From: Calonectria ilicicola
Taxonomy: Eukaryota > Ascomycota > Sordariomycetes > Hypocreales > Nectriaceae
NCBI GenBank assembly: GCA_020809705.1
Contig: CP085831.1
Location: forward strand, 2,232,001-2,296,000
DNA: 64,000 nt
Direction of reading: 5' to 3'
Shown here: positions 45,846 to 56,183 of the stretch, one piece after another
How the letters are laid out: every line of letters starts with the position of its first letter
Position numbering within the stretch: position 1 is the first letter of the stretch
Notes under the pieces: generated by a model
Database searches by the model: none
The model's input: the letters and a program-made list of their open reading frames with translations, nothing else
What the model was told of the DNA's origin: nothing
Program-made: the position numbers and the translations under genes

Positions 45846-47393
45846 ATGGCAAAGGACGAAGACAATCTCGCACCGACGAATACTTCTGGGACGTCCCTAG
45901 AAGAGGTGCTTCCAACATATAATCGACCTTGGTGGAGAGTTCGCCACTTGCTACTCCTCAACATCTGCCTACTCGTTCCACTGCTTGGAAATTCAGTTAA
46001 CGGGTACGATGGCTCTCTCCTTAATGCTACGCAATCTCTACCTCAATGAAGAGATTATTTCCATAGCCCATCTGGAACCCATCTGGGTGCACTGTCTAAT
46101 GCATATGTCTTCGGTAACATTGCTTCATTTTTCGCAGCCGCTTGGTTTAACGACTAATACGGTCGGTTACTGGGCATCAGGCTTGGCGCTGTGATTGTTT
46201 GTATTGGCTCAGGAATCCAGTGCGGTGCTCAGGGCTATGCCATGTTTCTGGTTGCCCGGATTATTATCGGTTTTGGGGCCATGTTTATTGTAGTGGTAGG
46301 TCCATGCTTAGTGTCTGAGCTGGCATACCCGACGCATCGAGGCGTTGCTACAGCCATCTTCGGGCCATCGTGGTACGCTGGAGCGACTATTGCGGCTTGG
46401 GTAACTTGCGGTACAAATTATATGGGCGCCTCAAACAGCTGGGCTTGGCGCCTCCCCTCTCTCCTACAGGCGTTTTTGCCATTTGTTCAGCTCCTCTGCA
46501 CATTCTTCATCCCAGAAAGCCCACGATATCTTGTTCATACTGGTAGAGAAGATGAAGCCAGAGACATTTTGATGAAGTATCACGGAGGAAACGACCCAGC
46601 CAACTTGCCACTTGTCAACCTTGAGATGAATGAGATGAGGATCGCCATCGCCCATGAGAAGTCGAGCCAAGAAGTGAGCTGGCTGTCATTCTTCAGGACC
46701 AAGTCGAATCGCCATCGTCTATTTGTTGTGGTGTTTCTTGCCATCACGCAACAGCTTTGTGGCAACGGCCTGGTATCCTACTACTTGAACCTGATCCTCA
46801 ACTTTATCGGCATTACAGACTCCCGGGAACAACTAGTCATCAATGGTGGCCTGATGGTCTACAACCTGGGAACCGCAGTTATTAGCGGATTCATTGTGGG
46901 CAGAGTAAAGAGACGCCCGACTTTTGTGTTTGGTCTTGGAACTATGCTTATCCTATTTGTTGTCTGGACAGCTCTATCTGCTATCAATGAGCAGCGAAAC
47001 TTTGAACAAAAGTCACTTGGTCAAGGCGTCCTGGCCATGATATTCCTTTTCTATGCCACCTACAACGTGTGCATGAATGCCCTTCCGAATCTTTACATAT
47101 CTGAAGTACTGCCGTACTATCTGAGAGCCAAGGGAACAACAATATTTGGCGTTGTGAATGCGCTTATAAATGTATACAATGGGTTTGTTAACCCGGTGGC
47201 TATGGATGCTATCAGCTGGAGATATTATACCGTCTTCTGCGGGCTACTGCTTATAGAACTTATCGTTATCGCCTTGGTATTTCCAGAAACACATGGGTAT
47301 ACGCTCGAGGAAACTGCAGAAGCGTTCGGTGATGGAGTGCTTGGGAAAGGAGGAGCAGCGGCTAAGACAATTGACGCTGATAATGAGCAATAG
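45846..47393 (+). pseudogene. MFS sugar transporter (lactose-permease-like) with two in-frame stops
   Basis: One uninterrupted frame of 516 codons from ATG 45846 carries the sugar-porter signatures: NGYDGSLLN in TM1, SPSGTHLGALSNAYVFGN, YGRLLGIRLGAVIVCIGSGIQ, RIIIGFGAMFIVV, PESPRYLV, and FPETHGYTLEETAEAF at the end. Inside it are TGA at 46047-46049 (between LPQ and RDYF, where the family has Trp) and TAA at 46155-46157 (between FND and YGR). No intron removes them and the protein-like sequence continues in the same frame on both sides, so these are point nonsense lesions. The family takes up disaccharides or galacturonate-type sugars at the plasma membrane. With GH43 and GH3 genes downstream, import of hemicellulose sugars is the natural guess. 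Confidence 0.85.
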
Positions 47394-48741
47394 CTGTTAT
47401 GTAACGCGAGAAGAAATACCTGAGATGAAAATGAGAGAGATGACATTGATACCATGAAGTTTGTATATGTTACCATGACTATTTTATGAATTTTATTTTG
47501 CGCCAGCCGATGCGAGTTAATACGATAGATATCCCAAGACCGGAGCTAACAGCCATCATTTAAGGAGAGCTTGACCAATCTGATATAGAAAACATCATCA
47601 AATGTGAGCTAGCCTAGGTTTTCATTCCTGGTATGTAAACTTCGCAGCTGAGAAAGTTCATTTCAACGGCCTAAATTCCTAGTTGGCCATATTGTGTGGT
47701 AAACATCACTGCGTCTGCTTGGATGATTGAACAAGAGCTGCACCGTGGATATGAGTATAAGTTTTAGTAGCAACGGTAGCTGCGTGAGTATCCACTGCCC
47801 ATTGAAAGGATACGCCTAGTATGTTTTAGTTCTAATATGAGATGGCATAGAACAAACCTGAGGTTGTCTCACATCTCCATGGGAAGATAAAAAGGAATCG
47901 ACAACTGAGTAAGATTAGGATCCCATGCCTCCAATGGAACTGGTACTAGGCTTATTGTACTTCCACCTAAGAATAAAATCATATTTTGTGATAATATGTC
48001 GGCTAATATTTATATCTTCCGGCTTGGCTCTGTAATATGGCATGTTTCTTGATGGCTAGACTAGGAATAGAGCATCCCATAATAGCCGGCGAGCCTAAGC
48101 GTCAATATGAATGCAGGTACCGGATGATGGGGGTCTTGGCAGACCAATTGTACCCCCCACTCTGACTCAGATGATTGGAAATTCCACACTGGAGATCTGG
48201 TGTTCCTCCGTAGCGGCTAAAGTAATACAAGTTTATTTGAAGTTGGTGGACTTAAACACGCCCGCCGCTAATGCAACATGTTTGGCATCATATGACAACT
48301 GAATTGTCCGGATAAATGACCTCTCATCAATTGTAATGAAAGCAAGAACAGCCTAAATTGATTCTACTACTTCAATATTCATGTGTTCATTTTTGAGAAG
48401 GAGCAAGATGTAAATCATCACACACGGGAGCTGATAAATTTGAGCCACTCTTTTCAGAATTTTGCCTAAATAGAGAGTTGTTCATTTTGGATAATTGGGC
48501 TAGAGGGTATGAGTTATTGGATAGGATGTTTTGAGCTTGTATTGTAATACATTGTTACATGTAAAAATTGCTGATTCATAATGGGGGCATAAATTTGACA
48601 AGGAATGGTGGGAAGGAGGAATGTTTAAATATGACCCTTACATCGTAACATTTGATATATATCAGTATCATCAGTATCATCAGTATCATTTTTCTTTCAC
48701 TCGATATTAGTAGTGAATTTGATATCCACCACGTTGAATTC
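47394..48741. other. Intergenic region before GH43
   Basis: No gene seen. A 9-bp minisatellite (ATCAGTATC, three copies, 48661-48689) sits about 55 bp before the GH43 start, probably in its 5' UTR. Confidence 0.5.
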
Positions 48742-50536
48742 ATGATGGCGAATTTTAAAGCAGTCATTTTGGCCCTCGCTTTTGTGACGATGTCTGTTGC
48801 CTCCTGTGTTTCTACCTACACAAACCCGATATTACCGGGCTGGCACTCTGATCCTAGTTGCATTCGAATACCGGAATGGGATGATACTTATTTCTGTACA
48901 ACATCCACATTTATCGCGTTTCCTGGTCTTCCAATCTATGCGAGCAAGGATCTCATCAATTGGAGGCTTGTGAGTAATGCTCTCAATCGAGTGGATCAAA
49001 TTCCTGAGCTGGCAATTTCTGCTCCAGCTCAGCAAGAAGGAACCTATGCGAATACCTTGCGTTTCCACGATGGTGTGTTGTATCTCATAACACCATACCT
49101 TTCCAGTCTTAGTTCAATCAAGATTCTTGTCTTCAGCACCACAAACGCCTATGATGACGCCGCCTGGAGCGAGCCCATAGAGATTGAGAATCCGTCAGGA
49201 GGAGGTGACCCGGATCTTTTCTGGGATGAGGACGGGAAGCTGTACGTTTCGCAGTCTTTCGGGGGCGAGTATGGAGGCATCTGGACGTCCGAAGTGGATC
49301 TTCAATCAGGCTCGGTTCTTCAAACAGCTGTCCCTTGGAGAGGTACTGGAGGACGCTGGCCTGAAGGACCACACATCTATAAGAAGGATGGATGGTATTA
49401 CATGATAATATCGGAAGGAGGAACTGAGCTGCTTCATAGCCTCACTATTGCTCGGTCAAAGAGCGTCCTGGGACCGTATGAAGGTTACGAGGGAAACCCG
49501 ATCCTGACAAACCGCGGAACGGACGAATACTTTCAGTGCGTTGGCCATGCAGATCTTTTTCAAGACGTCGAGGGTAACTGGTGGGGGGTGGCCTTGGCCT
49601 CGAGGTCTGGCCCAAAATGGGAAATTTATCCTATGGGACGCGAAACTGTGCTCTTCCCAATGCAGTGGGATACGGATGCTTGGCCAGTCTTGGAGCAGGT
49701 TCGAGGCCGTTTAAGTGGCCCGCTTCCTCCAAAGAACCAAAATGTACCAGGAAGTGGTCCTTGGGTCTCTGCTGATGAATTCCTTGATTTTCAACAGGGG
49801 TCTATACTTCCAGGTAATTGGCACCATTGGCGAGCACCTTCTGTGAATCTTTTTGAAATATCACCACAAGGCCACCCTAGCTCGCTTCAAGTCACCCCGT
49901 CGGTAGCAAATCTCACATCATATGATGGTTTTGACCCTCGAGACGGTCTTGCCTTCATTGGCCGCGTTCAATCTCACACATTGTTTAATGCTAGCGTTGA
50001 CATCACTTTTCAACCGACATCACATGAAGAGGAAGCTGGAGTTACTCTCTTCCTGACTCAATATCAGCATGTCGACCTAGGCATTGTTGGTTTGTCTAGC
50101 GATGGTGTCGTCTCCAAACATCTTCGATTTCGTGCAACAACGTTTGGAAAGCCCGAAGTCTCACAACCAGCTCAATTTATTCGAAGCGTGCCAGAGTCAT
50201 GGAGCAATGAGTTGATCCAGCTCACAATTTCTACAATTAGCGACACAGGATATCGGTTTCTCGCTGCTCCGGCGTCCAGGCCAACAGAAACACTGGTTCT
50301 TGGTGAAATAGACGGTAAGATTCTTAGTGGAGGCAGCGGACCATTTTCTGGTATGTCCATACTTTTTCCCTGGATAATCTCTTAAGGAATTCTCCGACTG
50401 ATCCTTGTCCCGTGCAGGCACCCTTGTAGGATTGTTTGCCACTGCGAACGGTGGAAATGGCACTACGGCGGCATTCTTCTCGAACTGGACTTATCAAGGA
50501 ATTGGCCAGAAGATTGATCATGAAGAATATATTTAA
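48742..50536 (+). CDS. Secreted GH43 beta-xylosidase / alpha-L-arabinofuranosidase
   Basis: Two exons (48742-50350 and 50418-50536) give 575 residues. A signal peptide (ANFKAVILALAFVTMSVASC) precedes a five-bladed GH43 catalytic domain: YTNPILPGWHSDPSCIRI with the general-base Asp, GGDPDLFWDEDGKLYVSQS with the pKa-modulating Asp, and RWPEGPHIYKKDGWYYM with the general-acid Glu. A C-terminal beta-sandwich of about 200 residues (EEEAGVTLFLTQYQHVDLGI) is the accessory domain of this family. Secretion and the intact triad indicate an active extracellular enzyme trimming xylan or arabinoxylan. ATG 48742 is followed by a second ATG at 48745; either may be used. Confidence 0.92.
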
Positions 50537-51266
50537 AGTGGTAGAAGCGGTTCTTGTATTTCAAACAACAGGTAGTAGAAACGTGGAGACATAATGAACT
50601 TGCTGCACAGAAGATCCTCACGCACGGACTTTCTCCAATTTTTCAAATAACTTTGGCAGGTAGTGGCAAGCGAATAAAGAGATTGCCAAGAGAAATACTG
50701 TGTGAAAGCCAAGATTTGCAGAATTAAAATAATCAATTAATCCCCATGGAACTGATCCATGACCACGGGGCGGACTCTGCTTCAAGCTGAATCTAGATTG
50801 CGGCTAACCCCGAATTCAACTAGGGCGCCAACGGTTTGGGCCTCCAGACATTGACCTACGACGACGCCAGGCCAAACTAAAGCAAACAAGCTCCAGACCG
50901 AAGCCAAACTAGTTCACCACATATGATAGTAAGCATGTTAGTGCAGCGTGGCTTGGTATCACGGTTGACTTGTGAAGGTGGCCCTTAGACTACTGAACTC
51001 TAGACTCTTAAAGGCGATCCAAAGGAGGCGGAAATACCGAGCGGTGGCATCAGGGGTAACCAACCAAGGTAACTGCCGCTCTCGAGTTCTAGGTTGAACA
51101 TTATTACCCGACTCATAGTATCGAATTGACCTGTGCTAGTGTAGGGGGGTCAAATTGCAGCGCTAGCAGTGGCTTCAGGGGAAGCAGTCGCGGTTTTCAT
51201 AATAAGAGGTCTCCCGGAGTCAACGAGACCTTTTACCTGTCACCGTCAATCCTCTTTCTTCCACAC
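50537..51266. other. Intergenic spacer
   Basis: Nothing recognised beyond the presumed promoter of the gene at 51267. Confidence 0.45.
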
Positions 51267-52800
51267 ATGATGCGTTGGCTACAACACATTTCCGTCCTTG
51301 GGGCCCTCGCTGCGCTTGCAAGCGCAGGTCCCACCAACCAAGGCTCATGCTATGGCAAAGATTCTCAAAAGATCGTCAAAGCACTGTCTAGCATCCATGC
51401 CTCCCCATTTTGCTCTCAATTTCTAGGCATTGAAACGGCAACCCACACTGGTAAATCTTTTCTATCTGGAAGATCTAGCTTTAGCCATTAACATGGGATT
51501 TAGTAACCTCGACAAAAACTGGTGCACCGACCACAGTCACAAAAACAAACTCTATGCAGGTGAAGAGAAGCCATGTTTTAAAATATGAATTTTCACGGCT
51601 AACAGAACATTCTTTAGGTCGCCGTGACAGCAACAGTCACCAAATTTGTTACAGTTGCTGATCAAGCAACCATAACAAACTCTCAAACCATCACACTACC
51701 AGCAACCACTTCAACTACAGTCGTCTCTGCAACCTCAAGTACAACCACCACGAACACCTACACCTCGTTCGTATCCCTCGCCCCATGTCATGGGCACTCA
51801 AGACTGTGCTAATCTTTTCAAATCGTGTCTAGAACAATGTGCATATTTTCAACAAGTTCTACAGCTTTCAAGCGAGAGGCTCTACCAACATCGCCCAGCC
51901 ATCAATCCCGCGTCAACATTCCCCCAGGTTCGATAAGCCTTCAATTTCTACCGCCTTCATTGAGTTGCAGGTTCTAACAATTCTCTCAGCTCTCCAATAT
52001 TATGATCAGAAGCAGATTTCCAATGCCTGCGATTGTTATCTCATATGCAAGACTCCAAAGGTGGTGACCAGAACTGTCGTTGTCACAGTCCGACCAACAA
52101 AAACGGCAACCCAAGTCTTTTCTGTTCAAAATACTGCGACGGCTGTTGTTACTTCCACGAAGCATTCTACAGTAACTGTTACTGCTTACGCCACGGTGAG
52201 GCTTTCGTCGGCGATTGTTGATTTTCAGTTCGGGTTCTGACTTCTATCTCAGAACACTGTCATTCCTGGAGTGATGGCAACTTCCACGGTTACCGTGACG
52301 AACACGGCAACGGCCACTCAAACTACAGAGACTACAGTACAAACCAACTACGTGTATGAGCCGCAGAGTCTCACATCGGGCTGTCTTTACAATGGTGGCG
52401 GTGGTATCCCCATCAATCCGGTAGACTTGGATGATGCCAGGAAGCAATGCGCATGTCACTGCAGCGGTAAGTTTTAATCATTTTGAGAAAAGCTTATCAG
52501 TGACTAATTCAATCGATAGGAGAGACGTGGTGTGTTGGTGGATTTTTTATTCACCGTGAACTTGGCAGTGACTTCGGAGAGTGGAGCTGTCTACTGTAAG
52601 CCTTCAACAGCAAACAATGATCGGAATTTCCTAACGCTCCTGTAGTTTCACAGGAGAATATAGACCGGATAGTGTAGTCTGCGGCATCAGTTTTGTTGCC
52701 GAGTCTGAAGCATATTCGTACGTACCATTGCCAGTCAAACGTGCTCACAGCTAACAATACTTTTAGGAAAGGGGACGTGTTGCAACCGCCCATCCCTTAG
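51267..52800 (+). CDS. Secreted Thr-rich protein with TVT repeats and a Cys-rich end
   Basis: Nine exons can be joined in phase; among those I placed, exon 4 is 51833-51927 and exon 5 is 51990-52195, each flanked by CTAA-type branch points. A signal peptide (MRWLQHISVLGALAALASAG) is followed by a short Cys-containing segment (GSCYGKDSQKIVKALSS), then long Thr/Val tracts of the form TVTKFVTV, a KREALP site (possible Kex2 cleavage), the motif QKQISNACDC, more TVTVTNTATAT repeats, and a C-terminal globular part with CACHCSGETWCVGGF and SDFGEWSCL. The tracts suggest an O-glycosylated wall or matrix protein. It is organised like the protein at 59942-61568. Function unknown. Confidence 0.7.
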
Positions 52801-53559
52801 CGCGCAGTATGAGTCATCATTGGCTACTGGAGCCATCTATTCCAATTAATAAACCTCTAATGCATGAGTTGAACGCGAGAAATTGGCATAAAATTGGGGT
52901 ACCAGGAATATGGGTGCGGTAGCCAGGCAAAGATCATGGAAATACAGGGCTGAGCTATTTGGTCTTGGACAAATCGTGCACCCTGGCCACGCGCTTTAAA
53001 ATAAAGATCAACGGCTAATATAAAGGCTTGTAAATGTTAGAACATGCAACGTAATACATATAGCTACGCCAGATGATCTAGTTCCATAAGGTGATGTTTC
53101 CAAGCGCAGCATAAAAAAGTCCTTCAATCTCTTAGTTGTAGCGCTTAGTAGATTTAGACATTGAACATGCTTGCATAGAGTTCACTATATAGCTAATCTA
53201 TAAAATATGTAGTTTAAAAGTAATACAAGTTTAAGAATTATTCATCAAATAATACGTAAGAATTTAAATTAAGATCACTCTTCTCTGATTGCCATTTAGT
53301 ATTGATTCTAACAGAAAGAATTTATGATTGAATACATGGGTACTATCTGAGCCTTTGGTGATCTATCGCCTACTTCAACACCTCATGTTAGCTAGGCGCG
53401 ACGGATATTGGCTCTTTTTGATTGAGTCACATTGATTAGTCTGCGGCAATGTAAGGATTCGATTGAAAACTATGTGATTTTGGAGAAAGATTTGAGAAAA
53501 GCAGTACCGCGTTCCTCGAAACGATTAAAGTTGTAATTCTCCAACTGGATACGTGAGCT
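52801..53559. other. AT-rich convergent spacer
   Basis: Between two convergent genes. Nothing recognisable. Confidence 0.5.
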
Positions 53560-55155
53560 CTAATCAGTAGAGATTGTAAATGACCTGACAAGAACCTGAC
53601 CTCCGAGATCCGTCGTAGCATAATTAAATACACCGTATCGATTTCCAACAAAGAATATGGCGTCGTTTTTTGTCTCATGAGTCTTACCTAAGCCGATGAA
53701 TTTCTCCCCATCAGTACTGTACGAAAAGTCCGCATATGCTGGGTCGTGGTTGATATCACAAACAACACGTAGCCAAACACTGTCTCCAGTGAGATTGATG
53801 CTCTCAATGACATCACCATTATTGATCGTGTGCCAACCACCTTCGGGATCCATCTCAATATTGTCAACCATCTGAAGTGTTGTTTTCGAGCCATTTTTGG
53901 CGACACCAATCCACCCAGCGTTATACCGGAAAACTACCAAACCAGAGACATCACCGTCTTGCATTGCCGAGTAATTTAGTTCAATAGTAGATGTTGAGTT
54001 TGGTCCTAGAATCCGATGGGAGAGTGTATTTCTCGCTGAAAAGAAGTCTTCTGTGACAGTCGCGGTCTTGAGGACAAGCCCGTTTCCAGTAGACCATTTG
54101 GAATTATCCGGGTTGTGATTCCACTCCCACTGGGGCCCTAAGGCGCTGCTCGTAAAAAGATCAGTGCCAGCTACCGACGTAACCTCATGTTTCGGTAGAG
54201 GATAGGAGTAGCTTGAGCCCCATTCATCTCCATTGACAAAGTCCACATTGGGCCAACCGTCAGAATCCCATGTGATTGGCGCGAGGACAGGGATTCTGCC
54301 GCCGGGCCATCTATCCACAAACGCGATGTAGTACCAACCTCCTTCCGGAGTATCAATGATCGCGCCTTGATATGGTGAAGTGGCGCCGGGGACAGGATTT
54401 CCGTTGTTCTTCAGAACACGGTGCCAGCTATCATAGGGACCGAATGGACCGCCGCTAGATTTGAGGATAATCTGACCCTGTCCAACTCCTGGATTTGTGA
54501 GCCAGATATAGTATGTTCCGTTGATCTTGTAAAACCGAGCTCCCTCGATATAATTGAGCCCCGGTATTGTGTGGAAGACGGTCTCAACTTTCTTGTGTTG
54601 CAAGTCATCCGTCAATTCTGCTACCCAAATCTGGGCATCGTTTCCATCTGGGACCCACAGCCCATATGCAACATACATGGTGCCGTCATCATCGATGAGC
54701 AATCCGTCGTCATAATAGCAGTAGTCACTAATCACAGACGTCTGCTCCCAAGGGCCGTGTATGTTCGATGCGGTATAGATATAAGTTCTGCCCAATTGCT
54801 GAATACATCCAATCCAATAGAAGAGACCTGTTTGCTCATTATGCCTTATACTGGACGCGTATATGCCAAGATTATAGGCCCCGCCGTCTTGAAGATCAAA
54901 CTTTGGGTCACTAAAATCCAAGGACGGAACCGAGTGCGAATAGTACTCCCAGTTCACCAAGTCGTAGGATCTAAGAATTGGCGCAGCAGGTGAGAAATGC
55001 ATGTTTGATGCAGAATAGTAGTAAGTGTTATTGACACGAATAAGATCGGTGTCTGCAAGATCCTGCCATAGAATTGGCTGAGTGAAGAGCTCGGCCGAGG
55101 TAGTCTTTGAAAGAGAACATGCTATTAGCATGAGTAAGATTTTTATGATGTCCAT
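53560..55155 (-). CDS. Secreted GH43 glycosidase (beta-xylosidase / arabinosidase)
   Basis: Single exon of 531 residues. A signal peptide (MDIIKILLMLIACSLSKTTSA) precedes a GH43 domain: LFTQPILWQDLADTDLIRV with the catalytic Asp, CYYDDGLLIDDDGTMYVAYG with the second Asp, and GLNYIEGARFYKINGTYYIW with the acid Glu. A C-terminal jelly-roll (GLVVFRYNAGWIGVAKNG) follows. Sequence and architecture differ from the GH43 at 48742, so they are not recent duplicates and may act on different linkages. The gene is divergent from the GH3 region and appears intact. Confidence 0.92.
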   Translation of the reverse strand: MDIIKILLMLIACSLSKTTSAELFTQPILWQDLADTDLIRVNNTYYYSASNMHFSPAAPILRSYDLVNWEYYSHSVPSLDFSDPKFDLQDGGAYNLGIYASSIRHNEQTGLFYWIGCIQQLGRTYIYTASNIHGPWEQTSVISDYCYYDDGLLIDDDGTMYVAYGLWVPDGNDAQIWVAELTDDLQHKKVETVFHTIPGLNYIEGARFYKINGTYYIWLTNPGVGQGQIILKSSGGPFGPYDSWHRVLKNNGNPVPGATSPYQGAIIDTPEGGWYYIAFVDRWPGGRIPVLAPITWDSDGWPNVDFVNGDEWGSSYSYPLPKHEVTSVAGTDLFTSSALGPQWEWNHNPDNSKWSTGNGLVLKTATVTEDFFSARNTLSHRILGPNSTSTIELNYSAMQDGDVSGLVVFRYNAGWIGVAKNGSKTTLQMVDNIEMDPEGGWHTINNGDVIESINLTGDSVWLRVVCDINHDPAYADFSYSTDGEKFIGLGKTHETKNDAIFFVGNRYGVFNYATTDLGGQVLVRSFTISTD

Positions 55156-56183
55156 TCTTGACGAATTTTGGTTTGAAAATTTGACAATAGGTAATAATTA
55201 ATTCTTTGTTTAAATTGCACCGGGAATAGATTCAAACATGAGGGTTTGACGGCCTATTTAATATTTTTCATGCTTCATTTAACGTCCTTCGGCCAGCATA
55301 CACGAACATGAACCGTTTTATTATTGGATAGGATGATTGCACAGTTGAAATGCCTAAATTCCATGACATAAACGAGGTATCAGGAAATATTAGGTCGAAA
55401 ACGGCTTCCAAGTTGCATACTTCTACGGAGTGATTGGAGTCGTCTTGGAAAGATCTTCTTCCGAATAGGCTAATTTAGACATGCAAAGGATGGTTCTAGA
55501 TATTTTCAAATTTAAATTACTTGATTAAATAGAATAATGATACGACTTTAATGAGCGTAGATGAGCCGAGTGCTATCACACGTTGTATGAATCTCGCCCT
55601 TCATTTAACCGGGCTCAATCTTGGGCATGGATATTGGAACCCTTTAATCATAAGATTAACCAACCAGTAGAGTAGAATCTCTTTGAAAATTCTTCTGCAT
55701 AAACAGGTAATTTTTGGACTTGCGGCGAGTCTAACTATTACCTACTACGATTAATTTTCCATGCGGTCCAATGACACGATTGTAGATGGAAGCAAATCCT
55801 TGAAGCCCAACCATGCATGAGCAAGGGGCTAATTCTTTAAGGTTTACCGGCTATTTTGAACCAATTCCGATTGGAATAGTCTGGAATACAGTTGCCCTGT
55901 CCAAATTTGTAAGGGCCGTGATGGAGTGAAGCGATCCGTGTTTGTTCCGGTTAATGATCCAATATGTCAAATTAGGCTAATTGCAATCCGAATATGAATT
56001 CGTACCTTCGGTTAAACTTGGATCAAACATATACCAAAAGGATCAGACATACAAAAAGTATAGTGATGGGTAGTTTCTCAGCATTTAATTCCAGGAATAT
56101 ATCTACCTTTATTTACCACAGTCAACATGATGGATATCGGATCTTATCAAAGCATTCAGTTCTAAGCTTTTTCTACTGAGACT
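55156..56183. other. AT-rich divergent spacer between GH43 and WSC-GH3
   Basis: About 1 kb of AT-rich DNA. It is the likely shared promoter region of the two hydrolase genes. The aromatic-cluster element was not seen here. Confidence 0.5.
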
